Assembly (NCBI GenBank): GCA_002344825.1
Contig: DDUN01000025.1
Coordinates: 1-51,824, forward strand
DNA length: 51,824 nucleotides
DNA from: Candidatus Multiplicimicrobium inquinatum
GTDB lineage: Bacteria > Omnitrophota > Omnitrophia > Omnitrophales > Aquincolibacteriaceae
Reading direction: 5' to 3'
Positions within the stretch are counted from its first letter, which is position 1. Each line of letters begins with the position of its first letter. The translations under genes were made by a program, and so were the position numbers. A model generated the notes under the pieces. The model did not search any database. It saw only the letters and a program-made list of their open reading frames with translations, and was not told the DNA's origin. Shown one piece after another: positions 23,101 through 24,826 of the stretch.

Positions 23101-23285
23101 GAACCAATATGCGCAGGAATAGAAATTTGTGTAAAACTAATTTCTCTCGAGCCTCCGCCCGCCGGGCTCAGAACTTCATTAAGCGGTGCTGGTGCCGACC
23201 ACGCGGCAGTCTCCCAAATAAAAAGCCCCGCCATTAATAAAGCGGTTGCCTTCATCCAATGTTTTTTTGGAGGTATCTGTGTCAT
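2181..23285 (-). CDS. Giant multi-enzyme protein (7,034 aa) punctuated by RSExR motifs
   Basis: One uninterrupted frame of 21.1 kb, predicted mass near 0.8 MDa. The N-terminus MTQIPPKKHWMKATALLMAG has a basic n-region, a hydrophobic core and a plausible AWS/AP signal peptidase site at residues 28-31, so it looks Sec-exported. The rest divides into about fifteen segments of 119 to 1,038 residues. Pentapeptide boundaries are RFKMR 581; RSEAR 749 and 873; RSEMR 1112, 1754, 2161, 2641, 3305, 3728, 4024 and 5067; RSEAR 5894; RSESR 6397; RSEAR 6843 (first residue given). The segments are described in separate entries. No stop codon, frameshift or internal ribosome site is evident. Omnitrophota are known for giant genes. 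The arrangement suggests a polyprotein, or a fusion of formerly separate proteins each carrying the tag. No function for the whole can be given. Confidence 0.85.
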   Translation of the reverse strand: MTQIPPKKHWMKATALLMAGLFIWETAAWSAPAPLNEVLSPAGGGSREISFTQISIPAHIGSIQEIFQPSDLRSPASSFLIHIEDAHGEPEAQKNTQAILEHLKKEYGIQTFFLEGAWSKLEPSLLQFSNNAEENQKILSELTEKGIVGGPENFLYENSPRDSGHGTQATDVAGYGIESLELYKKNWEQFRAVMGAKAESDAFLSEMKAGLLTKASQVLNHELADYFRQWSFHEEIESDYSAHLRVLAGKVQAHLGLDLGDAREQYDWPMFVRFMKLKFLETQTADRRPDVRVEVQRLAEWLKEKKLSSYRWLLSGLGPSASGPEITVSGPREDFEEFYEKAAPLGFKFKDYPSLSKEWGKQILAQELDVQTLLKETETLENKLIKKLAQTAEEKKFVAKYREYLLLKKLLNLELSCDEWRKINPEVEGRRSEDAGSVVGTRGSGLGTGIEATTQKARDFYSTAEARDSVMVERTIDWIKKEKIEKAAIITGGFHSKGIGGLLKQKNISYLRVHPRITQIHGRENYLKLMMPANSASEVSRTTPGVTAVSYLRAVSPAEPDAPAAFRNALAAQAAVTSSPRFKMRGDLKKSGLGEILDVEAVASFFEQGYGIEFPLTETGGMIRIQNADASKFPGGRPGSFMATRAGDAISLGQVFPNLPASQGLGRIFIALSLMTYFGGEKPLTVRSHYSHNALRDSLIKLNRKGGFQFGARQVNGTYSDIAGTMPAIPQEVIRGLKKWNEHNLEKSRSEARTHVVINNDEEVVIRAPQKTLVAHDVFNPQAVPGWFRHLMQKNLQIREKIRFVIHEESGIFYSAHARPLLRKDGQGVEWLKLETYSREWPLTWVDWKATEEVTLASTQAHGNNYLLPFSNRSEAREMDMRGKHDRPADFLVRSFIASFGGDNSDAWKKALAEHGSIIALAAVVGVSNNPIRKYLSKHGLLEKMSHKRKNRHEILMQRIQSAYVIAEGDKTATGEKVGLSQATIFHHIQNNLTHAQIARMDQQAARRKKLRKWYVIEQGDVAAIAKRMKTSEAEITKLIQEWQIVTDTEIKKVFRWVRAYLAEDRNTHAAARRLKIPQGTLYSVLERHEVFKYLPTARTGSSAPRVKKDARSEMRLELSDDLPGAVKNMLNKFFKDQVIRDAHGMPIKTLTVKRVSGNSQPTLRVKDGQGWVLTWISSDEKKFKKFIQEEFKNQNLTLRETFAASKLPAPHQMASDLRKLEKLLKKREAFISEGEDRLPEDFRAGFDAALSELEREAALKDKPGQVLSDEMISITHAGALSVDFSLSKEFWDQIHPEDRKQILDAAAWVTAPRSDEIDGRLRIVALRHPLILSGDERLEAIEIKGAGWKDQSGVHLPDYSRAHVGQGYRLIKPVIDVWGREHLNLRAGIPLGGALFSAVKQEYEVLTQKRRQAATRYLALGYGHIADRDFRGLPVGVLIRAVPKKESQKIFQLMTRYRGQAKTELVFYYGKLLRLSHALGIFTDQPHTGNIITDLKAGWFEVTDHETAELTRNLTREQALIHIVNELSVGLSSIKRMSGNDPLSLEENMQSFLRGYFFERDSVPFSDLELIAFGKERSAPMERGYPRVIQAIDPLVSFLPSSRTRPEEPPEQVLSLSADEFMDFLESYKKSESGNNSRALKLILVAEQADAEIVSASTQDPAKLQAIVRGIPQARIFYAKGEQKAMRSLLGSDPLLSAMGGPMLEMMSQMLRLVEPDLNADFFYVLPTEHSKAQELALKATAYHAWLQGHTQRSEMRHEMVQEPELAIVQVMDWDIMRQGGMMTHVHQLNEEMVNMRPMRIHVLYRNEGSAEKSGEMRFQNGSSIVLHPITGFRSYPYGFRKGLAWMKEIRRQTREIMTEEGIDVIHSHQMNAKFDWALLGLQKTPLAVTNHMPYSFYAGWAYWLWPLKIIFRRAVNLFFPWLVPVLTAYGPNALPRERDSKVRFIEAGIDTDFFDPSRADRQTARKKFLGEGSDDFMIFYPARFIPRKGQEDLITAAKQLKAAGLRFRMVLMGPQDEDPLYAAQVKSKIKEEGLESLFNILPSADLPGVREGYAAADLVVFPTYFESPGLMSLEAQSMQRPVVSYLSEGVTHTLNPDSTVGVKKGDTVALAAAILALSRNPEKMRQMGIAGRSFVTQQFSKAVSAQNYFNLYHEMAGFRSEMRRAPDLAGSVIGVQPEILHTYQNVEAAREEVGFSNLLHEIADRVLVWGRLQQGRGNKITYRELANYFFVIMKSDVEYQGRLLTGSEKKKIAQILTGQYAGLSLLDQPFDHELRRRLLILVGRKLIENKKNKDLKAVIHRPELQQLDRRNLLKLSGMAGLSLFFGSLPTALSSRALFHLHGTEALLRHESTVLTRAKIIAGMNIADRRSSLHQAFVYLAHRMKVMENLSDWIRENPDYIGYFLNEETLEKAGRSDLLPPLEGDWIPERKFFTHLPQVDEMLQELADLIWNLPQPAIDFLARRYRDEFGVLESYVDLPKKENALTSHSGGLEKDIQVLRKELSEIETELYQRRGELASAWQHVVENHQYGFENHGQAMRDYPVLRLEEIAKRKREALAALEEMQFYLTIDEQEVSFDLIPKTRLQAGKFDLSGLKNEVQLGAFENWQSNRPFREETEGQTESTLNLRPLFDVDGTGEARSEMRQREAPQFKNLVGNGKGLGFLIFLRTWEFFYRNFKAWTTFRQKPWPIQIEGYENLWSDERFVLAGNHTGLAENLFFVTELYRLAGRMPFFIAQPEHVDAFTRKLIQMGGGLPIEKGKTVAKAKEFLNQNSGAILGVFPAGRPERVHERIKTAAISGKSDDEIARDFLHWSESSAAKIAVETGSAVVPFAIDSNVPRKWGVKELWRAFRLWQKNDPRQPPFYIRVRIGKPISPENKTAETLMSELKLAVVGELRAVVDQAKFDPTLWLDGYLRKFPEVLAAQAASKKWSDFKIIEFFHQKMLVQFNHEPGWAVRFVEVTGPQKNWFQNLQPDEKKLIRLYRTYLKLHRDDLTYFESLLQSSISRRQFIDLLNGVFVTATVSGLTRMPVVETSQQVPDFFYKGLGSLARRIASEKSSQIRFGHGLVFEWATEHLGLNEAFERWGKQNSRLMERLWNLIATEEKQIAGNAALINARAQDVLAQLFTNEDDERVRYIFENERFFRLRDQILESSEKVIGQLNHGIEIFKSFSPEARRGLMLNLSRVNGTKDAPRHTTESQRQRIQARKKQLHEKLKNKEARFYGLIDSVSRYVFEAANPDPIVRDRLEEAFSQYEAEVTKLKREIAWEMKDLSEQETSLEVAQKIMAQVQPYLHAYRERTLFAGRSEMRRTDAARILSWTKWIDETAQAVLVKGRVGKIKKESVTWGSLTRNFIERIKHDTTIPFSEKTDFLTFLKLLYANPSDLAESGMDPEADKLLRMVSQHLRLKEKAASAGDLPGMDRRHFGQLLTGFLFGPGLVSGQSVSETASEIVRGFFMQENAAALQTLLPGIELFSNSIHLDFFDMFYSWSNPVDAVRLRLAGAMNEKMAPLIRDRLILAAQNHPASARQAAKRITEWREQKKENISGLSKHVVTTWALKMGRFKNDTSDPDLAWIEGLLSLAREHLRGISNDVFADLSVAAQEGMDHLNVGTSESIARALKSKRDQLVEQLEKMKKFEHWYEFSLHGMTGQTAEFFIFESQWKRFEIEVIELNKIIFILEEIETHRAGLEREIETAPPLLPERGSKRPRAGYQIWNPHSFERHKDGARSEMRGKKMDRVMIGKAHVQEVVKQAGLERSDLSEYLPLFDLFRKASDHESGLIARVERILNNHFSPLQLKQDGDFLDVGASDGAITQVLMPSFKRGVAVEIDKHASQRLKSKEIPGLDVITVPIQEYVPDHKFDVILVSHSLYYIEEKDRMNQIKRMASWLKPGGKLILLYTVHGSSQKDLSRMKKALSIPSQPIDGRAIKDRLISEGFEASLEILESTVTADLDEMLRIVPFVLKKAALQSATADPQVREYIERNLWDEVQHNYRLNIPQELLIISNGSGDHNKNASDGAQSDRRSEMRDKEHVALYSFGSREAIMSDPNVLLRYSAYKYGSQEQLDYFLEMLQAEILKKFGDQIKSNPGQWVLATTGYSLSKPSIVPLARKLSAKLGIEYVSVRAVRKNRISSKPLIYAELKTQAERDAVQEMYEYSVESDQSYEGKNVIFVDDFFASGSALRKINTVLANKYQMRIAGNFVIISIASIETKDPAIEEEINSFLIRSRPLEETAKLLNRRDTTITRYVVAALFQMEIAKFRALVALLDGFYLSKLFIAVIQNYRDAVDVEKIKILNDRIRASSLNRETLVRHLKQQNGGLVLLGGPSGAGKTAVADSLKELLGSPILPVDFYPSDEGATKYGTKSHERFISHNNELVWAHVSQLLQGQGVTVTSPYYYAHPFTQIINPPFNQPLIVDGLHAVNPSFIEGLPKSAPITKVFVDAPKQIRFMRRLLTSGGDTDYAATLLIWRNVLEAEEEAIDLSRNNADFILVEPVDAAEIQRLAKATSAIRASLRDHLADLDERHDSQIVLKGILDDVESFIEERGMDHNLNKILKDEADFIRSKRKGLRVGIVGAAKPSKEYTVADGERLGRALADYLRPLNAVAFTGGDSGVGADFYRGYFSSETSKDRFFALLPTGFGPNEEYQRVSSDNLGIERLGTSFTIRNMRTALVGDVFIAMNGNKGTTQEVIEVLKSGKPVVALNYGGVGSILYEAKINGKIPQDLQDKGLDENALKFIILGDINSISQALDQARELVFDPAQINNPSSRLLSDIEKLANQTVADMERDANPEDQRLIREIYNRIQKALQILKQRAEKGFFILGDFEDLLHGQESSTEALRDAPPVIVELPGTFDPPHFNHVEVVLSALVGVSDTTEPRTYYGVFSPIGDRFTGEGDSGVPWKPNKSPFEDRFQMTKLISEIFKPLLSTINASRDSTQYKGGIDILASVLAPDLKALTNFYTITGADNLEHLETHIAKDLNDARPGIRMKFVLLNDFRHPDVVARLKSTYSDNVLVVDDYSKGARSTEIRTKQRIGVLPISIQKYIHKKLLYSKPRTDSRFAGGEGHRSEMRVYAWPSREAIERQFFEANPVFSLLFRGAEPVSSEFSTQLKLKFLIRQRYHGAQVKNGLLASEWTAEIKVQRDTGQPYISFENFPETWFVVEGLYHELRQFLSDFLAGRGFETLSVREHPRVASKLIKQKSLKTPEEIVNELDRLRKSWRIPFYLFAAEKKSYVPLLRAVLEKHFGGRQGGILFRTGPSGVGKSVDSGHIGEMLKSGIDGSPRRVPFDGDFFLTAESVRTKTEAAADLRKRGVKNEWEFWHESEIVKVLTAIRSYFDAHEKKDFFTIVIHNAWHRNSKTQEEVEALPDHPDMEITLPGDSKEIPDERGQRHYLSRVIRVSRDSVLDVDSKYAGRYEIQYREKNKGKALADLILRYEDDWRTILAKYISRKKLFDIVAHEYAVQRVIEEHPHVSRDQILDSLESSDESSVRFKEDFARLSDLFKKNLDEPAFINGLWLVKERGLTAKEKKSIVEALNRYLMHFLVSYEHYREKILEENVQADWVIDLRHTLDKRLLSAINALLEFREMDEKTPVILDSRISLARLRHAMQLIHATQSSLKKESYKWYSQFLKFLMEKKNLEGSPAIDDTVALEMASFMGASVFQGLAQKAEGEKTNHLGIGQNWFRYYLAGLNAVPSAEIVDRLARGSNLQWTFSILAVQRMAVFLEKQIAGYGEKDEMIQPRTLGTLYREFWSELIRHSSEEVIVPAGEHRYAYSTKLIDWNDPLDRIDPTDSDNRKIIIQQRKLGIKPYIRILGVKIKWRRIVAQAAQLENLANIFAGLFSTKERYFVWVHEELKPIEQQVVINKKDFEPYFYRFVEMMMSVDDAVPLSTAQRSEAREIKVSPEAAAAYRAVDFYKSLFEIQELNQQYSETLGEDGRKILDEKYEALSEQLDSRLGEIRGRDNLEKTQLGLIDQMRVEELSPFARMQAAAFKEKIEEMEKIRRDDRDGFTALFYEALLIQKKKLKAEMLLLKNRLQDPFHHRTKYPLIAYSIIRGYSQIAQLHRWHYVLTHEPERGPRFRTLSAAGNLIYTLDYSGQPAFKIVTQDGKTQVYQMVWKYHTVQDGSRILMPGLIPLEHDQMDKAYRGRLHTIESQERDFAQLVYHELALTDLSDEIAATRRRGELDQNEAARWLAVIQDAAEGPDGKGGLKKKQAKLLDKGQPVPMPKESLKMAEDAMKRLANSQNLTHLETAQIGVSHALTWVRLRLPDIRKKKKGVVRKRDYLFHQIRTRDIQQALNDLSGVLAKSPEPVLEEVTAIREKFEELDQTYFRFVVDHNVYFYAQKNIKLLIASLRGLEAVLRRPHSPQALQAQVAGIQTRSARELNQNLRQWHQPARSESRAFIPTLKEGPHFYENIFPGNRMPISTVDPSATPFVEIPLKGRTLNDVTLREGAQAGYYLTDEEMIEWAELAQTLPVAHMEAFLYQRRDVDRYRALQQFMSKKESSAMKLLGFGRATKSDLDIAYNLGITTRYILVAVSDRHLWEKMNSQYERSRSNLPVREWAMSLNLDILRQAIDDGATEVNLVLEDITRTDIMGFAVPFLAEAKKIAERAGITLRVVLADTLGLGEADPRAQLPRGIPAILNAVIEHAGIESKFIRGHLHQGINMSHETLLANAEAFLRYGGSALDVSLDGRGDQDGLLSMVDALKILDKVEPGVVQPGAIQKVIGFAQKTKNYRKGLVGPGEVRDTAGIHWDGHLKGPLVYSFADLPSIGRKRVNIVNVYSGTAGVRAWITEHRKDVEDVNGIANQVYQKIADAYDAGNAEDLTYDEMDRLVSRVLDARSEARKKDVTSVVDVAQLTGGVVSVEFVSLMTRDKFVEWIHQYFPEAISQQDALLREKGRQIAGLSRDLKEGVILSPSMIEQEGMDELLNRLLPDQKIAVLSENKLAIPAKLQNRARVFADLVSAVAWLKKDKITAWMTAEDDLQWARLIEDIPSENREIWTPKRLSALYSALGLTALAEKLLSIRSVLSAA
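2184..2744 (-). other. Giant protein segment 15 (residues 6848-7034): unknown C-terminal domain
   Basis: About 187 residues after the last RSEAR. It looks alpha/beta (VVSVEFVSLMTRDKFVEWI, QKIAVLSENKLAIP) and ends with helices (RLSALYSALGLTALAEKLL). No family is recognised. As the free C-terminus it would be the place for a sorting or anchoring signal, but none is evident. Confidence 0.3.
2760..4082 (-). other. Giant protein segment 14 (residues 6402-6842): DRE-TIM metallolyase (HMGL/IPMS-like)
   Basis: A TIM-barrel enzyme of the isopropylmalate synthase, homocitrate synthase and HMG-CoA lyase superfamily. NDVTLREGAQAGYYLTDEEM near residue 6446 carries the D-x-x-L-R-E/D catalytic signature. 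FIRGHLHQGINMSHETLLANA near 6658 carries the metal-binding H-x-H pair. LADTLGLGEADPR is the expected upstream strand. These enzymes make or break carbon-carbon bonds at an acyl-CoA or keto-acid. The exact reaction is unknown. It ends with a helical tail before RSEAR. Confidence 0.75.
4098..5591 (-). other. Giant protein segment 13 (residues 5899-6396): charged helical region
   Basis: About 498 residues, mainly alpha-helical with long charged stretches (KEKIEEMEKIRRDDRDG, LLIQKKKLKAEMLLLKNRL) that look like coiled coil. A small beta-rich island (GNLIYTLDYSGQPAFKIVTQ) lies in the middle. No catalytic motif is seen. It could act as a spacer or scaffold between enzyme segments. Confidence 0.3.
5607..8072 (-). 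other. Giant protein segment 12 (residues 5072-5893): P-loop kinase-like protein
   Basis: A Walker A motif, FRTGPSGVGKSVDSGH, lies near residue 5256 and is followed by VPFDGDFFLTAESVRTK and an NMP-kinase-like helical region containing EFWHESEIVKVL. TIVIHNAWHR may serve as the strand equivalent to Walker B. The flanking 180 N-terminal and 450 C-terminal residues are not recognised; the latter are largely helical. The substrate is unknown. It shares the P-loop theme with segment 11. Confidence 0.55.
8088..11201 (-). other. Giant protein segment 11 (residues 4029-5066): PRTase, P-loop kinase, SLOG and nucleotidyltransferase domains
   Basis: Four nucleotide-handling domains in order. The first is a type I phosphoribosyltransferase with PRPP loop VIFVDDFFASGSAL near 4170. 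The second is a uridine-kinase-like P-loop domain with GGPSGAGKTAVADSL near 4323 and VDFYPSDEGA. The third is a Rossmann-like SLOG/LOG domain with VGIVGAAKPSKE near 4573, FTGGDSGVGADFYRG and GNKGTTQEVIEVL. The fourth is a NadD-like nucleotidyltransferase with GTFDPPHFNH near 4851 and ARSTEIR near 5022. The HFNH motif replaces the usual H-x-G-H. The order suggests building or salvaging a nucleotide-like molecule. By eye this stretch is richer in A+T than its neighbours. Confidence 0.75.
11217..12089 (-). other. Giant protein segment 10 (residues 3733-4023): class I SAM-dependent methyltransferase
   Basis: The SAM-binding motif I is clear (DFLDVGASDGAITQVL near residue 3804). It is followed by the acidic residue at the end of strand 2 (VAVEIDKHASQRL), motif IV-like FDVILVSHSLYYI and post-motif LKPGGKLILLYT. 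The N-terminal part (RVERILNNHFSP) resembles small-molecule methyltransferases such as histamine N-methyltransferase-like proteins. The substrate is unknown. At about 290 residues it has the length of a complete free-standing enzyme. Confidence 0.8.
12105..13358 (-). other. Giant protein segment 9 (residues 3310-3727): helical, internal twin-arginine motif
   Basis: About 110 N-terminal residues are followed at 3421-3441 by a twin-arginine and hydrophobic stretch beginning DRRHFGQLLTGFLFGPGL. The remainder is helical and charged (SKRDQLVEQLEKMKKFEHW). It looks like a divergent relative of segment 7 in layout and in the motif preceding the RR pair. The function is not known. Confidence 0.35.
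13374..15350 (-). other. Giant protein segment 8 (residues 2646-3304): PlsC-like acyltransferase plus twin-arginine helical region
   Basis: The first 330 residues match 1-acylglycerol-3-phosphate acyltransferase. AGNHTGLAENLFF (about 2708) stands for the H-x4-D motif, but with Glu in place of Asp. VFPAGRPERVHERI (about 2780) stands for FPEGTRS, but with Ala in place of Glu. Such enzymes acylate lysophosphatidate at the membrane. The altered residues may reduce or change activity. At 3006-3025 a twin-arginine stretch, SRRQFIDLLNGVFVTATVSG, precedes a long helical coiled-coil-like tail. Confidence 0.65.
15366..16790 (-). other. Giant protein segment 7 (residues 2166-2640): helical, internal twin-arginine motif
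   Basis: A helical N-terminal part of about 145 residues is followed at 2310-2328 by DRRNLLKLSGMAGLSLFFG, which has the form of a Tat signal (R-R-x-L-L then a hydrophobic core). A mostly helical, charged region with a likely coiled coil (EKDIQVLRKELSEIETELYQ) follows. No enzyme family is recognised. Its N-terminal part (HEIADRVLVWGRL...ITYRELANYF) looks related to that of segment 9. Confidence 0.35.
16806..18011 (-). other. Giant protein segment 6 (residues 1759-2160): GT4 glycosyltransferase
   Basis: A complete two-lobed glycosyltransferase of the GT-B fold. The N-lobe has the glycine-rich acceptor loop RQGGMMTHVHQLNEEM and VIHSHQMNAKF; a linker (VRFIEAGIDTDFF) precedes the C-lobe with FYPARFIPRKGQEDLITAAK and the E-x7-E donor motif FESPGLMSLEA near residue 2067. 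Family 4 enzymes transfer sugars from nucleotide sugars, often in cell-envelope glycan synthesis, with retention of configuration. At about 402 residues it has the normal length of a free-standing enzyme, so the tags mark true domain edges. Confidence 0.85.
18027..19937 (-). other. Giant protein segment 5 (residues 1117-1753): kinase-like, SelO-like
   Basis: Near residues 1375-1510 it contains LEAIEIKGAGWKD, then HTGNIITD (about 1486) and FEVTDHETAEL (about 1504). A lysine strand, a catalytic-loop-like H-x-x-N and a D-x-E metal-binding motif match a protein-kinase fold as seen in SelO (YdiU) pseudokinases, which AMPylate proteins. The N-terminal 250 residues contain a charged helical region (SDLRKLEKLLKKREAF) and the C-terminal 170 residues are unassigned. 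Confidence 0.4.
19953..20654 (-). other. Giant protein segment 4 (residues 878-1111): tandem Fis/NtrC-like HTH repeats
   Basis: Four successive stretches follow a helix-turn-helix rhythm: AWKKALAEHGSIIALAAVVG with VSNNPIRKYLSKHGL; AYVIAEGDKTATGEKVGLSQ with ATIFHHIQ; YVIEQGDVAAIAKRMKTSE with AEITKLIQ; and VRAYLAEDRNTHAAARRLKI with PQGTLYSVL. Each resembles the C-terminal DNA-binding helix pair of Fis or NtrC-type regulators. DNA binding is an inference and sits oddly with an exported giant protein. Confidence 0.5.
20670..21026 (-). other. Giant protein segment 3 (residues 754-872): unknown
   Basis: About 119 residues, the shortest segment, bounded by RSEAR on both sides. It looks mixed alpha/beta (VVINNDEEVVIRAP, KIRFVIHEESGIFYSAHARP). 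No catalytic motif is recognised. Its compact size between two tags is consistent with a single small domain. Confidence 0.3.
21042..21530 (-). other. Giant protein segment 2 (residues 586-748): possible GNAT-like domain
   Basis: About 163 residues between RFKMR and RSEAR. QGLGRIFIALSLMTYFGG followed by HNALRDSLIKLNRKGGFQF resembles the acetyl-CoA loop and the terminal part of GNAT acetyltransferases (G-x-G, then a Leu-Gly-Phe-like end). The rest is not recognised. The function is unproven. Confidence 0.25.
21546..23285 (-). other. Giant protein segment 1 (residues 1-580): signal peptide plus EreA/TraB-like domain
   Basis: After the signal sequence comes LNEVLSPAGGG, then a domain with HIEDAHGEPEAQ near residue 81 and LEGAWS shortly after. 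Near residue 492 it has ITGGFHSKGIGGLLKQKNIS. An acidic-His motif followed by Gln, with a C-terminal G-G-F-H and a Gly-Leu-Leu stretch, resembles the EreA/ChaN/TraB superfamily, some of whose members are hydrolases. This is a weak, pattern-based call. Several Ser/Gly/Pro-rich inserts (for example GHGTQATDV) are encoded by short repeated DNA words. Confidence 0.35.
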
Positions 23286-23428
23286 TCGTTTTGATTGTGG
23301 CTTCTAACTAGTTGATTTAATTAATGTTCGGAAAAGTTAACACATGAATGGCAACTTAACAAAAAAGGTACTTTTTAAAGCAGCTGCTTTTAACACTTAC
23401 TCCTTACTGCTAGTTTTTGCTAGTCCCT

Positions 23429-23461
23429 CCCCCATCCCAGATACGGGATCTGGGATGGGGG
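23429..23461. repeat. Strong GC-rich hairpin in the divergent intergenic region
   Basis: Arms CCCCCATCCCAGAT and ATCTGGGATGGGGG pair perfectly over 14 bases around a five-base loop. There is no T tract, so it is not a standard terminator. It lies 18 bases upstream of the extended -10 element of the peroxiredoxin gene and about 145 bases from the start of the giant gene, so it could insulate the two or bind a regulator. Confidence 0.7.
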
Positions 23462-23478
23462 TAGAAACTTGCCAAGCA

Positions 23479-23487
23479 TGCTATAAT
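23479..23487 (+). promoter_or_regulatory. Extended -10 promoter for the peroxiredoxin gene
   Basis: TGCTATAAT combines the TGn extension with a perfect TATAAT (23482-23487). No convincing -35 hexamer is seen at the right distance, which fits extended -10 promoters. The hairpin just upstream may influence it. Confidence 0.55.
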
Positions 23488-23538
23488 TCCCACGTTTTTC
23501 GCACTTAAAACAAACTATTCTTAAACAAGGAGAAAACC

Positions 23539-24102
23539 ATGGTTCGTATTGGAGAAAAAGTTGAAGATTTCAAAGTTGATATTTATCAAAATGAAGCTTT
23601 TAAAGAGCTGAAACTATCTGACCTCAAAGGCAAGTGGGTTGCTATGTTTTTTTACCCCGCTGACTTTACTTTTGTCTGCCCGACTGAACTTGAAGACGCA
23701 GCCGCGCTTTATGAACAATTCAAAAAAGAAGGCGCTGAGTTGATTTCTTTTTCAACTGATACTAAGTTCGTGCATAAAGCATGGCATGACGTATCGCCCG
23801 CAATTAAAAAAGTAACTTACCCGATGGCGGCAGACGCTTCCGGAAAAGTTTCCCGTCAGTTCGGCGTTTATATGGAAGAAATCGGTCTCGCATTGCGCGG
23901 AAGTTTCGTGATTGACCCGGATGGCGTTTTGCAATGCGTTGAAATTAACAACTTGCCGATCGGCCGTTCCATGGCGGAACTTCTTCGTAAAGTTCAAGCT
24001 GCAAAATTTGTCCGCGAAAATGGCGGCGAAGTTTGCCCCGCAAACTGGAAGCCCGGCTCCAAAACTTTGAAGCCCGGTCTTGATCTCGTCGGAAAAATAT
24101 AA
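23539..24102 (+). CDS. 2-Cys peroxiredoxin (AhpC/TSA family)
   Basis: 187 residues. The peroxidatic cysteine lies in FYPADFTFVCPTELEDAAAL near residue 51 and the resolving cysteine in GGEVCPANWKPGS near residue 170. This is a typical 2-Cys enzyme that reduces hydrogen and alkyl peroxides in the cytosol. A good ribosome site, AAGGAG at 23527-23532, lies six bases before the ATG. It is followed by a superoxide dismutase on the same strand, so together they form an oxidative-stress pair; a long hairpin lies between them. Confidence 0.95.
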   Translation: MVRIGEKVEDFKVDIYQNEAFKELKLSDLKGKWVAMFFYPADFTFVCPTELEDAAALYEQFKKEGAELISFSTDTKFVHKAWHDVSPAIKKVTYPMAADASGKVSRQFGVYMEEIGLALRGSFVIDPDGVLQCVEINNLPIGRSMAELLRKVQAAKFVRENGGEVCPANWKPGSKTLKPGLDLVGKI

Positions 24103-24114
24103 AATCAGAAGCAG

Positions 24115-24173
24115 GAACCAAGAAGCAAGAACCAGGAAAGCAAACTTGGTTCATGGTTCTTGCTTCTTGGTTC
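24115..24173. repeat. 20-bp perfect inverted repeat built from a tandem 14-mer
   Basis: The left arm GAACCAAGAAGCAAGAACCA (24115-24134) and its exact complement (24154-24173) flank a 19-base loop. The left side is itself two near-identical 14-base units (AGAAGCAGGAACCA and AGAAGCAAGAACCA). It fills the gap between the peroxiredoxin and dismutase genes and would form a strong RNA hairpin, possibly a processing or attenuation point. Confidence 0.75.
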
Positions 24174-24192
24174 TGTAAACCGGAGGTTTACA

Positions 24193-24774
24193 ATGGCATT
24201 CACACTTCCCCCGCTTCCTTACGCAATCAACGCTTTAGCGCCTCACTTTTCGGAAGAAACGCTTATTTTTCATCATGGCAAACATCACAATGCTTATGTG
24301 GTCAAGCTCAATGAGCTCACCGCAGGCAAACCAGAAGAAAATAAAACTCTTGAAGAGTTAATTCTCACTACAACCGGCCCGGTTTTTAATCAGGCCGCTC
24401 AGATTTGGAACCACACTTTCTATTGGAATTCGCTTTCTCCGAACGGCGGCGGCGAACCCAAGGGCAAGATCGGTGAAGCCATCTTAAAACAATGGGGCTC
24501 GTACGATAAATTCAAAGAAGAGTTCACGGCAAAGACTGTGGGCGTTTTCGGCTCCGGCTGGGGCTGGCTTGTTAAAAAAGAAGATGGCTCACTTGAAATC
24601 GTCGGTACGTCCAATGCGGGCAATCCGATGACAGATAAAAAAAAGCCGCTTCTCACTTGTGACGTTTGGGAACACGCGTATTACATCGATTTTCGCAATT
24701 TGCGTCCCAAATACCTCGAAACTTTTTGGAAGCTCGTAAACTGGGATTTCGCTGAAAAAAACTTCTCGGCTTAA
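24193..24774 (+). CDS. Superoxide dismutase, Fe/Mn family
   Basis: About 193 residues from the ATG at 24193, set by the ribosome site GGAGG (24182-24186) six bases upstream and by the family N-terminus MAFTLPPLPYAINALAPHFS. The metal ligands are in HHGKHHNAYV, WNHTFYWNSLSP and DVWEHAYYIDFRNLRPKYLE. The signature is closer to iron than manganese enzymes, though metal use cannot be fixed by eye. It has no signal peptide, so it is cytosolic. It ends before a strong terminator at 24794-24826. Confidence 0.95.
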   Translation: MAFTLPPLPYAINALAPHFSEETLIFHHGKHHNAYVVKLNELTAGKPEENKTLEELILTTTGPVFNQAAQIWNHTFYWNSLSPNGGGEPKGKIGEAILKQWGSYDKFKEEFTAKTVGVFGSGWGWLVKKEDGSLEIVGTSNAGNPMTDKKKPLLTCDVWEHAYYIDFRNLRPKYLETFWKLVNWDFAEKNFSA

Positions 24775-24793
24775 ATCTCGCTCTACAAACTTT

Positions 24794-24826
24794 ACCTCCG
24801 GGGCCACAAATCCCGGAGGTTTTTTA
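24794..24826 (+). terminator. Rho-independent terminator after the SOD gene
   Basis: Arms ACCTCCGGG and CCCGGAGGT pair over nine bases around a nine-base loop and are followed directly by a T run. Confidence 0.85.

Noticed and set aside
2181..23285. Each giant-gene segment as a separate gene starting at the Met of RSEMR
   Set aside because: Five of the thirteen motifs have Ala or Ser instead of Met, no ribosome site precedes the ATGs, and no stop codon ends any segment.
23752..23997. Antisense frames over the peroxiredoxin and many other genes
   Set aside because: They are shadows of well-conserved genes with no ribosome site or family match.
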